The notes below the pieces were generated by a model, which was not told the origin of the DNA, searched no databases, and saw only the letters and a program-made list of their open reading frames with translations. Of a stretch of 64,000 bases of DNA, positions 24,178-35,637 are shown piece by piece. The stretch comes from Collybiopsis luxurians FD-317 M1. Taxonomy: Eukaryota > Basidiomycota > Agaricomycetes > Agaricales > Omphalotaceae. Made by a program: the position numbers and the translations under genes. Every line of letters begins with the position of its first letter. Position 1 is the stretch's first letter. The stretch lies in the NCBI GenBank assembly GCA_000827265.1, contig KN834779.1, positions 389,578 through 453,577 on the forward strand, given 5' to 3'.

Positions 24178-24390
24178 TTACTGTTTTCGTTCAAAGGCCG
24201 GCTTGAAAATTGAGTGGGCGGAAGACTTGAGTGTAGTCAAAAGATCCCACAACGACTTTCTAACGAGTTTCTCCAAATTTGCGCTAGCTCCAGCCTCATA
24301 ATCCCTTCTGATTTCTCGGCGACCCGCCGTCCATGGCTCTGTCACTCGCGCGACGGAGTTGTGTTTGGTGATATCGGGAAGTAAAGCCAT
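24178..24390 (-). CDS. Small hypothetical protein, 70 residues
   Basis: An uninterrupted frame starts at 24390 (MALLPDITKHNSVARVTEPW) and ends at 24178. Composition is charged and balanced (RREIRRDYEAGAS, LEKLVRKSLWDLL), predicted mostly helical, with no signal peptide or membrane span. It lies 200 bp upstream of CSM1 on the same strand. Not recognised; an additional 5' exon cannot be excluded. The frame looks more protein-like than most short frames here. Confidence 0.4.
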   Translation of the reverse strand: MALLPDITKHNSVARVTEPWTAGRREIRRDYEAGASANLEKLVRKSLWDLLTTLKSSAHSIFKPAFERKQ

Positions 24391-24700
24391 GATGTAGATG
24401 ATCGATGTAATTATGTAAGTAACTTGTCTCAATGCCGTAAATTAAGTAGCTTGAGCAACTACCGTACAGTAAAAGTATAACGAGCTAATGATATACCGTA
24501 TTCAAGTATGATTTCTACCATAGAATAAATTATGAATGTCCCAGTGTCAGTATAAGTATTACGAGCCAATTAAGTATACTTGTATCATGAAATAAATAAT
24601 ATATATGTCCCAAATAAATTGTATTACTGTAAGCGTGTTAAAATGATGGTCAGCTTTAACTGCACCAAACGGAGAAGGGGCTCAGTGTATCAATAAGAGT
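24391..24700. repeat. AT-rich spacer with an imperfect direct repeat
   Basis: Two similar segments of roughly 60-70 bp, at about 24473-24542 and 24553-24610. Both start like AGTATAACGAGC / AGTATTACGAGC and end with ...ATGTCCCA. No coding content; lies just beyond the 3' end of the first tryptophan synthase copy. Confidence 0.45.
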
Positions 24701-27354
24701 TTAAAACTGAGCATTACACTGTTGTCGATACGCGCTCTCGCTTCCGCAGAAACTGCGATATCTTTCCATGTCCTTATCACCTCTTCCGGAAAGACACTAT
24801 TGAACGAAGTAAGCATGCGATCAAAGAAAATGGAGATCGAGTTGCTTACCACCACGATATCGGCATCTTTTGGAAGCGTTTTTGCCAGCTGCATTGCACC
24901 CCAAATGGCATGCGACGGCTCGAATGCTAAAGAAGATATTAAGAAAAAGAATTTTTGCAAGTCTGTAACGAATCTAAACGAACCGGGAATGATACCCTCA
25001 CGCCGTACAAGCATCCGGAAACCCCGGAGAGCTTCCTGGTCCGTTGCGACAATATACTCTGCCCTCCCAGAGTCTTTCAGCCAGGCATGCTCAGGTCCAA
25101 CGCCAGGATATTCCATTCCAGCGCCAATTGAGTGGGTCTCGACGATTTGACCTCCCGAAGACTGCATGATATAAGTTCGGGCTCCATGAAGAACTCCAGG
25201 TTGACCCTTTGATAAAGTGGCGCTATGTTGATTTCCCTCTGCGTCTAAAATAAACAGCCTACTCAAGATTTGACAGAAACAAAATTTTTCCCACCTCTAC
25301 CACCTGCTTCTACGCCGACCAAGCGGACATTCTTATCTTCGATGAAATTGTGGAATGTTCCGATAGCGTTGCTCCCTCCGCCCACACAAGCGACGACAGC
25401 ATCAGGAAGCTTGCCACGCTTAGCCTGCAGCTGCTCCTTGATCTCCTGACTGATCACCTTTTGGAAGTCTCGAACCATAGTTGGGAAAGGATGTGGTCCA
25501 ATTGCAGAGCCTATGAGATAATGTGTAGTTGCGGCGTTGGTGATCCAGTCGCGAAAGGCTTCGTTGATGGCGTCTTTGAGCGTGCATGAGCCAGTGTTGA
25601 CGGGAACGACCTGACGGAGGTTTAATTTAAATGAGAAGAGTGGAGTCTCTAATGACAGACCTTTGCTCCAAGCGTCTCGATGCGGGCTACATTATGTGCT
25701 TGCCGCTGAATATCCTTGGTACCCATATAAACGACACACTCGAGTCCAAATTTACTGCACACGGCCGCCGTCGCAATGCCATGATGACCGGAGCCTGTTT
25801 CAGCGATAATTCGATTCCGACCTAGGCGTTTGGCTAGAAGAATCTGCACTCATAGGTCAGCCCTATAATCAGCTCACGAACAAACGCTCAACCTCTCCGA
25901 TGGCATTATTAATCTTATGAGAGCCAGTGTGGTTCCTGTGGATGGCGTGAGCGATGGTTCCGTAATAAGGGCAGACTTAGCATACAAATCCTCTCGCTTT
26001 AGCCATATGTTGACCCCTCCTGCGTCTTTGGTTAGGTTTTGGGCCAAGTAAAGCTCAGAAGGTCTGTTCATGTACTCGTAGTGGCTCCTAAACTCCTTCC
26101 AAAACTCTGGGTCAACCATCGCAGATCGGTGGACTTCCTCCAACTCGGATAGACAATCGGCAATTGCTCCCGGCACGTATTGACCACCAAACTCTCCAAA
26201 CCGTGCGAGCGGGTCGGTGCCATTGACTACCGGTGGCTCGTTCGTACTGCTATCAATAGTAGATGAGGATTTAGGTAGCGGTGGTGAACGGAGCTTGGGA
26301 GTTTGCCCCTCAACTCGTAACATTTGGGATAGATACTCGACCACTTTCTGCACTTTTTGGTGTTTCGGGGCCTCCTTGATCACGCTGATAATACGACTGC
26401 CAATGACAACGCCGTCTGCGCCTGCCTCAACCACAGAATCGAAATGCCCTCGGTTTGAGACACCAAAACCCACAGCGATAGGCACAGTGGCGCATTCTCG
26501 GACCCGATTGATGATGGCCGGAAGCGCACTATTGATCCTGACTTTATCAGACGATCCGGTTGTGCCCATCTGGAGAGAATATGTGAGACGTCGATCATGA
26601 ACTGGCTGCAAGTGTTACCTTTGACACCACGTATATAAAGCTATCTGCTATTGATGACAGTTGCCTGATACAGTCAAGTGGAGTCGAAGGTGCAATGAGG
26701 GGGACGAAAGACAGCCTGGACGCGGATAAGTTCCATAATTGAAACGTACGACCAAATTCGCGTACCGAACGTCGACGCATTTGGCACGAAATATTGATGC
26801 TTCTTGCGGAGGAAGATCAACGACGATGAACCCATTTGCTCCTGCTTCACTGGCATCTTGAATCGCCTTGTCTTCGCCGTAGGCCAAGATCGGGTTATAA
26901 TAACCTGTACACCATCAGCGAATGAATTCACGACCTTTGGGTTCAGATTACCCATTAAAATGACTGGGGCAGTCAATCCTTTGCTACGGGCTTCACGCAG
27001 CTGGTCAAGCACACCGCCATAATCTATATCGTTCTTCAAGGCGATCTGGTGGTTGAAAATCAGTTCTGGATTCTCCTGATGCGGTCTATATTCTGCTCAC
27101 AGTATTACTCTCTTGAATAACCGGTCCGTCTGCTATTGGATCTGAAAACGGCACCCCAAGTTCGATGATATCTGCGCCCCCACTTTGCATTGCAAGCAGA
27201 AGTGGCACTGTGTCCTCCTTCTGAGGATATCCCGCGGTGATAAAGGTCACCAAAGCTGGCGCTCCCTAAATCATGGTCAACCTTGAAGGCGAGATATGGG
27301 CACAGATCATACTTGGGACTGTTTCTTGAGGAATACGTCTTTGAGAGCCTGCAT
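24701..27354 (-). pseudogene. Tryptophan synthase, diverging downstream copy with 3' frameshift
   Basis: Same fused alpha-beta layout as the neighbour at 28.3-31.0 kb. The start MQALKDVFLKKQ is at 27354. The alpha part keeps [16 protein letters not shown] (catalytic Glu and Asp). The beta part keeps [13 protein letters not shown] (PLP lysine) and [10 protein letters not shown]. Differences from the neighbour: the loop ETGAGQHG reads ETGSGHHG, and GQYVPEAI reads GQYVPGAI. After SGRGDKDM a one-base deletion at about 24762-24768 shifts the frame, replacing the normal C-terminus and ending at the TAA at 24701-24703. Introns otherwise match. The gene may be a young pseudogene or a diverged paralog; most of the frame is open, so decay is recent or function partly kept. 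Confidence 0.7.
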
Positions 27355-28278
27355 TACAATGCGCAGAAGAGTGCCAAATCCAGGGAAGGCTTCCTGTCTT
27401 AAATAGTTGGGGCGCGTACCGGTACTTATATACTGCTTGGTTGGTGCACCCCGCCGGATGAAACTTTTAGGATCCGCTGATAGGTATGGTATGCACTCGA
27501 CCGGGAAATTCAACCGCATCATTGCCCTTACCTTGCCCAAGGAAGATTTCCCCTCAGTGTATCACTATCCAGCAGCTGAGCAAACACTGGCAAAGCCGGT
27601 ACTGGTAACTATACGTTCAGAACTTGACCCGCAGGTTGCAAAGGGCCCCTCGTACCTTCTTCCTGGTTGTCAGCATTCATGTGTTTGTTTCCCTCCAGAT
27701 CATCTACGTACGTATCCAAAAGCTGAAACTGGACAAGGCAACTCCACCTTGTCGCTCCAGCTTGATCTTTGACCGTGCAGTGTAATACAGTTCCTTCCTT
27801 CCTTCCTTCCTTCCTTCCTTCCTTCCTGATGATCTCCGTTCGCTCTTTGCAACTTCGACAACAGGGCAAGTCAGAGTGACTAATAGTCTGATTGTGCATT
27901 CCCAGAGTCTCCGTCCACTCCGCCCTCCCTCAATCATTCCGTCGCATGGTACATAGCTCATCTGTGCACGTCAAGGGCTTATTGGTAACGTTATACTCCA
28001 GCCAGATTACCACGATTCCGAGTCAGTTGGAAGGAGAAGAGAAGGCCAATACTAGGAACCAGCTCCTGGTATTTCTTGAAAGGCTAAGGAGCATAACTTG
28101 CGCAGACGGAGGATCGAATTCCAGACTTCACAGTTTGTTTACAGTTGACTCTGATCCGAGGAGAAGGCACGTGCTCTGTGATGGCCAGCTTTGACCGTCC
28201 GGAGTGCGAACGGTCAATTCTATTGTTACGACAAAATAATAAATTATTCACTCTGCATTTCATTACAAAAGGACAGAA
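27355..28278. other. Spacer between the two tryptophan synthase copies
   Basis: No supported gene. Carries the (TTCC)n tract at 27791-27827. It should hold the promoter of the downstream copy and the 3' UTR of the upstream copy. Open frames here lack protein-like character. Confidence 0.5.
27791..27827. repeat. (TTCC)n microsatellite
   Basis: About nine perfect tetranucleotide units. It creates repetitive KEGRKEGR-type frames on the other strand that are not genes. Confidence 0.9.
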
Positions 28279-30954
28279 TCACGCTCTAGTCGACACATGC
28301 CAGTCCAGCTTGTCAGCCCATTTTGGCAAAAGTTGCGATATCTGTTCAACATCCTTGTCACCCCTTCCCGAAAGACACTACGTATTTTCGTTAGCGAGCG
28401 AGAAACGCAAGAATGATGAAGAAACTCACAACAACGATATCAGCATCTTTGGGAAGCGTTTTGGCGAGTTGCACTGCGCTCCAGATGGCATGTGATGACT
28501 CAAGGGCTAGTTATTTCGGGGTCAAAGTGAGAATCAATCCAGCTCATCATTATTTGTTCGGACGAACCTGGGATGATACCTTCACGCTGAGTGAGCATTC
28601 TGAATCCTCGCAGAGCTTCCTCGTCCGTGGCAACAATGTACTCCGCCCTCCCAGAATCTTTTAGCCAGGCATGTTCAGGTCCAACGCCGGGATAGTCCAA
28701 TCCAGCACTGATAGAGTGAGTTTCCATAATTTGGCCAGCTGCTGATTGCATGATGTAGGTTCGGACACCATGTAAAACGCCGGGTTGACCCTTCGACAAG
28801 GTAGCGCTATGGCGATCTCCATCGATACCTACAACAAACCCAATTAAGAAATTTCAAAACTCTGAGAAAAAGAATGGGTCTTACCTTCACCGCCGGCCTC
28901 AACGCCGATCAGACGAACGTTTTTGTCCTCAATAAAGTTGTAGAATGTACCGATGGCATTGCTGCCTCCGCCCACACATGCGACGACGGCATCGGGCAGC
29001 TTGCCCCGCTTGGCATGGAACTGTTCCTTTATTTCCTGGCTGATCACCTTTTGGAAATCCCGAACCATAGTCGGGAAAGGATGCGGTCCTATCGCAGAAC
29101 CAACGAGGTAATGTGTTGTAGCGAGGTTGGTGACCCAGTCGCGGAAAGCTTCGTTTACTGCGTCTTTGAGTGTACATGAGCCAGAGTGCACGGGTATAAC
29201 CTGACATAAATTTAGTTCAACGAAGAAGAACGAGGTTGATAGAAATCCACCTTTCCACCCAGCATTTCAATTCGGAAAACATTGAGCGCTTGTCGTCGAA
29301 CATCCTCGGCACCCATATAGATGATGCACTCAAGCCCGAATTTTGCGCAGACCGTGGCGGTTGCGACACCATGTTGACCAGCGCCGGTTTCGGCGATGAT
29401 TCTAGTTTTACCTATCCGTTTCGCCAAGAGGATCTGTCCATTCTTGTCAGCACGAGTCCCAGCTCACCCAAGTCCATAACGAACCTGTCCAATGGCGTTA
29501 TTGATCTTATGTGAGCCGGTGTGGTTCCTACAGGTAACGTTAAAGATCAATTTTGATATCGGAAGCGATTATCCTACAAGTCTTCTCGCTTTAGCCAAAT
29601 GTTGGCACCTCCGGCATCCTTGGTTAGATTTTCGGCGAAATAAAGCTCGGACGGTCTATTCATGTACCCGAAGTGGCTTTGGAACTCCTTCCAAAATTCT
29701 GGGTCAGCCATCGCAGACTTGTGAGCCTCCTCCAATTCAGCTAAACAATCGACGATCGCTTCCGGAACGTATTGACCTCCAAACTGGCCGAATCGCGCAG
29801 GCAGAACAGTAGGATCAGCAGTGCTATTGGCAATCGGAGGTCCATCCTTATTAGCGTTGAGCGTAGGGGTGCTTAATTTCGGTGGCGGTGGTGAGCGAGC
29901 TTTTTGGGGCTGTCCTTTGAGTGATATCTGGGATATATATTCTTCCACTTTGTGAGCTCTCTTGTCTTGCGGAGTCTCTTTGATGACGGTGACGATGCGA
30001 CTACCAATGACGACACCGTCGGCTCCAGCATCAGCAACATAATCAAAGTGTTCCCGGTTTGCGACGCCGAAACCGACAGCAATAGGTACAGTCGCGTATT
30101 CACGTACACGACTGATAATATCCGGAAGTGCGACATTCATCGCGACTTTGTCTGACGATCCGGTTGTACCCATCTGGTCAGGATTCGTGAGAATGCAGCG
30201 ACAAATCAACATGAAAATTTTCACCTTTGATACCACGTAAATAAAAGTGTCTGCTATCGAGGAAAGAAACTTGATACGGTGGAGGGTTGTTGAGGGTGCA
30301 ATGAGCGGGACATAGGAGAGTCTGTACGAAGGTAAGATTCAGGTTATTTGCGAAACGATTTACGCACTGTGCTTTAGCACATTTTTCACGGAAGGTTAAA
30401 GCTTCTTCGGGAGGGAGATCGACCATGATGAAACCATTTGCTCCTGCTTCGCTTGCGTCCTGAATTGCCTTGTCCTCGCCGTACGCCAGGATCGGGTTAT
30501 AATAACCTGTGTACCGTCAACAAATGCTTTGATAATCTTTCGAGTTCACTATTACCCATTAGAAGGACTGGGGCTGTCAGTCCCTTACTGCGAGCTTCGC
30601 GCAGCTGGCCAAGAACAATGGCATAATCTATATTGTTCTTCAGTGCAATCTGGTGAACGAAGAATGAGTTCTGTTGCCGTGCAGTCTATATTCTGCTCAC
30701 AGTATTGCTCTCCTGAATGACAGGGCCGTCGGCAATTGGGTCTGAGAACGGCACGCCAAGTTCAATGATATCTGCGCCTCCATTTTGCATTGACAGTAGC
30801 AATGGTACTGTGTCTTCATTCTGAGGATACCCCGCGGTGATGAAGGTCACCAAGGCTGGTGATCCCTAGTTAACGGTCAGCTTGAAAAAGATATCTGCAG
30901 CAGACCCCGTACCTCAGCTTTCTTTTTTTCGAATACTTCTTTGAGAGCCTGCAT
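28279..30954 (-). CDS. TRP5: Tryptophan synthase, bifunctional alpha-beta
   Basis: The start [14 protein letters not shown] is at 30954; after a short intron follows [20 protein letters not shown]. The alpha half has [28 protein letters not shown] and PIAVGFGV. A Pro/Ser-rich linker leads to the beta half: [27 protein letters not shown] then HTGSHKIN (PLP lysine), [23 protein letters not shown], and a normal C-terminus ([13 protein letters not shown] ... STRA) ending with the TGA at 28279. The fused enzyme turns indole-3-glycerol phosphate plus serine into tryptophan, channelling indole between sites. About ten short introns. It shares a 145-bp promoter with the asparaginase gene. This is the copy I judge functional. 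Confidence 0.93.
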
Positions 30955-31099
30955 TATACTGTGGGGAAAGAGATGAGTGTTCGAGTCAGAGTCGTCATCT
31001 CTTGATTTTATGCAAGTTCTTTATCACACTCCGAAATCTTTCCGATCCACGTGGCACTTTTATCTTATCTATAGCTGTGGCATTCACTTCCCTCAAACC
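30955..31099. promoter_or_regulatory. Divergent promoter, tryptophan synthase / asparaginase
   Basis: 145 bp between the starts at 30954 (minus) and 31100 (plus). TATCTATAG lies near 31064-31072 on the plus strand. TGAGTGTTCGAGTCAGAG (30972-30989) contains TGAGTCA-like half sites of the kind bound by Gcn4-class regulators, which would suit two amino-acid genes, but no perfect TGACTCA is present. Confidence 0.3.
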
Positions 31100-33629
31100 A
31101 TGATGGACGATTCTACACCTCATCTCGCCGATGAAGCCCGTGTCCTAGTGATTTACACAGGCGGAACCATCGGGATGCTCGTTGGTCATCAAGGTAGGAA
31201 TATTGGGCGTCAGTTCAGTTAAATTGGTTGCCCAAAAATTATTCCAAAGGCCTCACTACGGAACCCTCCTTTTTGACGGAAACTCTGAGAAGTCAAGCTC
31301 GCTTCCACGATCCCTTGCAAATTTCCCTCTTCTCTCATTCTGGCTCCGTGCAAGGCTACCGCCAGTGGAGTTCCAGCAGTGGGAGGTCCAGTCCTCAAAC
31401 CGGTGCTGGCTCTGATGCACGCTCACCTCAACTCCCGACTTTGTGTGTCAGATCTTCTCGACCTATTGGGCACACTGGACTGAGTCCGGAAAATGATCAA
31501 AACTCGTCCACCCCGCGGTATTCCTGTGTGAAGGTGGCTGACGGTGTATATGAAGCACATCTCCCAAGTCTGGTAACTCCTCGCAGTGCCGTACCAGGCG
31601 GTACTGGCAGTAAATGCATACGATATGCAGTTTTAGAATGGGATCCCCTTCTAGATAGCAGCAATGTTGAGATTGCCGGTAAGCTGCTGTGTTAAGTGAA
31701 TTTCCATGTCTTGACTTGCGCTGGAAAGACTGGATCCGCATCGCTACTGAAATTGAGCTCAACTACACCTTCGACGCATTTGTAATCCTACATGGAACAG
31801 ATACAATGTCATATTCATCCAGTGCGCTGAGCTTCCTGCTCGAAGACCTCGGAAAGACAGTTGTACGTGCAAACTCGGGTCATCATTATTGGAGTAGAAG
31901 TTAAGCCGTAAAGCATGTAGATATTAACTGGAGCTCAGATACCACTTTCTCAACTGAGAAATGATGCCACGGATAACCTAATGGGAGCATTGACTATTGC
32001 AGGTCATTTTATCATTCCAGGTTAGCATTTTCATGCTACGATTTTACGAATACAAGAGCTGAATATCTTTTCAGAGGTTTGCCTTTACTTCAATCACACT
32101 CTCTACCGAGGAAATCGGGTATCTAAAATGTCTTCATACGATCTGAACGCGTTTGACAGTCCAAATTTTCCTCCTTTGGTCAAAGGTAAGCCCCTGCCAC
32201 TCAGTCATGGATCTATAATCTCTTAAAAGTACTGCAAGTGGGAATCGAAATAATGGTTAATTGGAACAATGTAATACGTCAAACTAGCCTTCGACGTTTC
32301 AGAGCGCATAAAGGCGCGTAGTCCAGGTTTTCCTCTCTCTGGCGCTTTTGGACACTTAAACTTCTCGCCAGACATGAGCTCCCACGTTGGTATGTCACTC
32401 CGGAAGAACGCCGCCCCCGAGCTAACTCTTGTTCGCACTCAGCCACTCTTCGGTTATTCCCTGGTATAACGGCAGCTACTATAAGCGCATTCTTCATGCC
32501 CTCGACCAGAGGTGTCATCCTCGAAACATTCGGCGCGGGAAATGCGCCACAGCGCTCGGATCTCATGAGTGCTTTACGGGAAGCCTGTGACCGAGGCGTA
32601 GTTGTTGTAGCGATCTCCCAGTGCTCAAAAGGCTCTGTCTCCGATGCGTACGAAACTGGAAGGACACTCCTACAGGCCGGTGTTGTATCAGGCGGTGATA
32701 TGACTCCGGAGGTTTGTCATTCCTTGTTCTACCAGTGTTTGTTACTCAAACTGCGGCACATAGTGTGCGCTTGCAAAGCTGAGCTATCTGCTCTCAAAAT
32801 CTGAATTTTCGGTGTCAGAAGTCCGAAAATTGATGGGTGTTCCGCTTCGGGGTGAATTGACCCGCTCTAATCTTGTTCCTCCAAGCCAACTCACCGTCGA
32901 ACAAAACCTCGAAAGTCTCAACGGAGTTCTATCGCATTTCAGCCGACTCTCAAAACCACTACCTGTTCATTCAAAGCCTCAAATCATCATCTCGGGTGTG
33001 AATGAAACGTCTCAAGATGCTGCCGCATCTTGGTCCTGGACAGCGGCGGAGGCTGCTTCTACTGAGGCTGCTTTATATCCTCTTCTGCTACATCTTGCTG
33101 TAGCTAGGAACGACGTCGAGAGCATCAAGTTTTGTTTGTCCAAAAATGCATCAAACGGAGGTGACACTTCAGATCCTGCTGGTTTAATTCCGGGAGGAAT
33201 AGTGAATTGCACGGATCCAGGGTCTGGAAGGACGCCTTTGCATACTGCTGCTTTGAATGGACACGCCGACTCGGTTCAATTGTTACTCAACTCGGGGGCG
33301 CTAGTGCACCAACGGGATATATTGGGACATACTGCTTTGTACTATGTCAGTATTCGATCTATTGTCTGTAAGAGTTCCTTATTTCATGCGTTATTACAGG
33401 CAGCACGACAGGGTAATAGGGACGTGGTCGATTTATTGGTCAGTCTTCCAGTTGCTTTTTCAAAGACGATTCGATGTTGATAGAAGGTTTGCAGCTGAAA
33501 ATGGGCAGCAGGCTTAGTGTCGTAGACAACATTTTTGCTGCGCTTGCCGTTGCGAACGCTTCAAAAGCTGGAGATCAATTGTCTTTAGATGTGTGGAGAT
33601 TGGCTGGATACATAACGGCTTTGTCTTAG
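31100..33629 (+). CDS. Type I L-asparaginase with C-terminal ankyrin repeats
   Basis: The start is at 31100 (MMDDSTPHL). The two threonine active-site motifs are present: VIYTGGTIGM in exon 1 and FVILHGTDTMSYSSSALSFL further on. LTGAQIPLSQLRNDATDNL, YFNHTLYRGNRV, LRLFPGITAATISAF and ILETFGAGNAPQ then follow in family order. After the catalytic domain comes a linker and ankyrin repeats (TPLHTAALNGHADSVQLLLN, GHTALYY then AARQGNRDVVDLL), with a helical tail ending at the TAG at 33627-33629. This matches the cytosolic asparaginase with ankyrin tail known from fungi and animals, which hydrolyses asparagine to aspartate and ammonia. No signal peptide, so not the secreted type. Exon 2 contains an unusual Ser-rich insertion (about 31360-31520). 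Confidence 0.88.
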
Positions 33630-34085
33630 TGTATAGATGATCTCTGACTGGAAACTCTGCGAAATCTGTCTTCGACTCATATAAATATTTGTGGAGGGCC
33701 GGAGTCAAAATCGTCGATGTTACAACTCATTAGATGACTTTCTAAGTAAGTGCCTCATCCAGAACTTAACCGTATTTGGCGAACGCTGCCAGCTGGCGTT
33801 AGAACTTGTTGATTAGAAGACCGAACGGAGTATTTGAATTCAATTGATTTTGAATAAAACTTATAGAATACTTTGAGTATAGAGTAATACTCTACTCGCA
33901 ATCTTTTGATCAAAGGCTCTGTAAACCGTACTATTTGTTTCTGTGACGCGCTGCGACGCGTCCAAAGCGCCCAAATTTAGCGCTCATGGATAACTCATTT
34001 CAGTCACATGTTCCACTTGACTTTCTGACTCGATCCTCGATACCCTACTTTCAGGCTCTCTAATCCTTGCTGGACTACTCAGAAA
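33630..34085. other. Intergenic, upstream of eIF2B-beta
   Basis: 456 bp, AT-rich in its middle. No gene or RNA recognised; must contain the eIF2B-beta promoter. Confidence 0.5.
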
Positions 34086-35502
34086 ATGGCATCGGACCCT
34101 CAATCAGCAGCGAATCAACGGATCGTAGAAGATTTAGTTTCCAGATTACGCAGACGGTCAGTGATTTCCGTTCCTCAGACGCGATCAAACATTTACCTTG
34201 TTAGACCTTCAGTCAGGTCGTCGGATCGCGAGCCACAGCACTGGAAACGTTACTTGTCCTCCGACAAGTCGTTTCAAAGGCTCGTTTTTCAAATATCGAC
34301 CAACTAATCAACATTATAAGAACTGTAGGGAGAAGACTAGTTGAAGCTCAACCAAAAGGTCCTTTTTACGTCCATGTATTCGATAAATCTCGTGTTATTC
34401 ATTTATGTTTCGTTATCTATTTTCATGATCAGAACACTCTGTTGGTAACACGGTTCGAAAAGTCCTCCATCATATACGCGAGGAATATCACACTGCAAGT
34501 GAACGTCCAGCCGTCGAGACTTCGTTCTCGATAGCCAAGTTTGTCCTGCAAGGTCAACCGAGGAAGCAGCAGACAACTGTACCAAAGTCAGAAACCCGCA
34601 TTCCTCTGAAAGAGAACGACCCCGATGATCCAGATTCATTTGCGCGGGTGTTGAAACCGGTACTCATGGAGGCTATTCAAGATGTTTTCGACGAGCTGGA
34701 AACAGTATACGATAACATTTCAAAGAACGCAAAAGATCACATCCACTCAGAGTAAGGCCTCCTCGCCTCTTTCACGCTTATTCTGCCCATTGACGCGTAA
34801 TTGACATAGTGAGATCATCTTGACCCTCGGCATGTCCAGAACTGTCGAATCCTTCCTAAAAGCCGCCGCCCACAATCGTAATTACACCGTTATCATCGCT
34901 GAGACAGCGCCGTCGTACGTTCCTTTATCCAAATTCCGATCTCCACAGGCTTACACGTGGGCGTCCTCACCCAGTTATGGTGGTCGCGAAATGGGCAAAT
35001 CCCTATCATCCGCCGGAATCTCAACATTCCTTGTCCCCGATTCATCCATATACGCGCTCATGTCCCGTGTCAATAAAGTGATCCTAGGAGCTCACGCCAT
35101 TCTCGCCAACGGAGGCATGTTCGCCACCTCTGGCTCCCTCCTTGCCGCAACTGCAGCCCGCGAGTACAGCACACCCGTCGTCGTCTGTGCAGGTCAGTTC
35201 AAACTGACCCCATTATGGAATCTGTATCATGAATACGGCGCTTTGGATTTTGGTGATCCGAGTGCGGTGCTGGGATTCGATGAGGGCGATTTGGTGGAGA
35301 AAGTCGACGTCGTCAATCCATATTATGATTATGTCCGTCCGGATCTACTGGATGTGTTTATAACGAATTAGTGAGTTATTGCTTGGCTTTTCTTTTGACG
35401 AATTGGCCGATCAATATTTTCCTTCTCAGCGGTGACCATCCTCCTTCCTCCATATATCGCCTACTCAAAGAAACATACGATGACGAGGACAATGAATTGT
35501 AG
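34086..35502 (+). CDS. GCD7: Translation initiation factor eIF2B, beta subunit
   Basis: Exons: 34086-34156, 34213-34358, 34433-34751, 34810-34914, 34975-35370 and 35430-35502 (369 residues; human eIF2B-beta is 351). Characteristic stretches: GSRATALETLLVLRQVVSKA, EHSVGNTVRKVLHHIREEY, DEIILTLGMSRTVESFLKAA, VNKVILGAHAILANGGMFA and VVCAGQFKLTPLW, ending NPYYDYVRPDLLDVFITNYG. It is a regulatory subunit of the eIF2 guanine-nucleotide exchange factor that senses phosphorylated eIF2-alpha. It converges with GUF1, with 135 bp between the stop codons. Confidence 0.95.
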
Positions 35503-35637
35503 TATTATTGTACCTGAGTATCACTTTGATTATATCATTATTACTTTGTGCCTGTGTGTGTGTTACAGTAGATCTATTTCGATATCCAAGCAACTTGGTG
35601 GCCACTCAGCCTCAGCCCATCACTGCACCGCTCACGG

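Noticed and set aside
27609..27961. KEGRKEGR repeat frames
   Set aside because: Translation of the (TTCC)n microsatellite.
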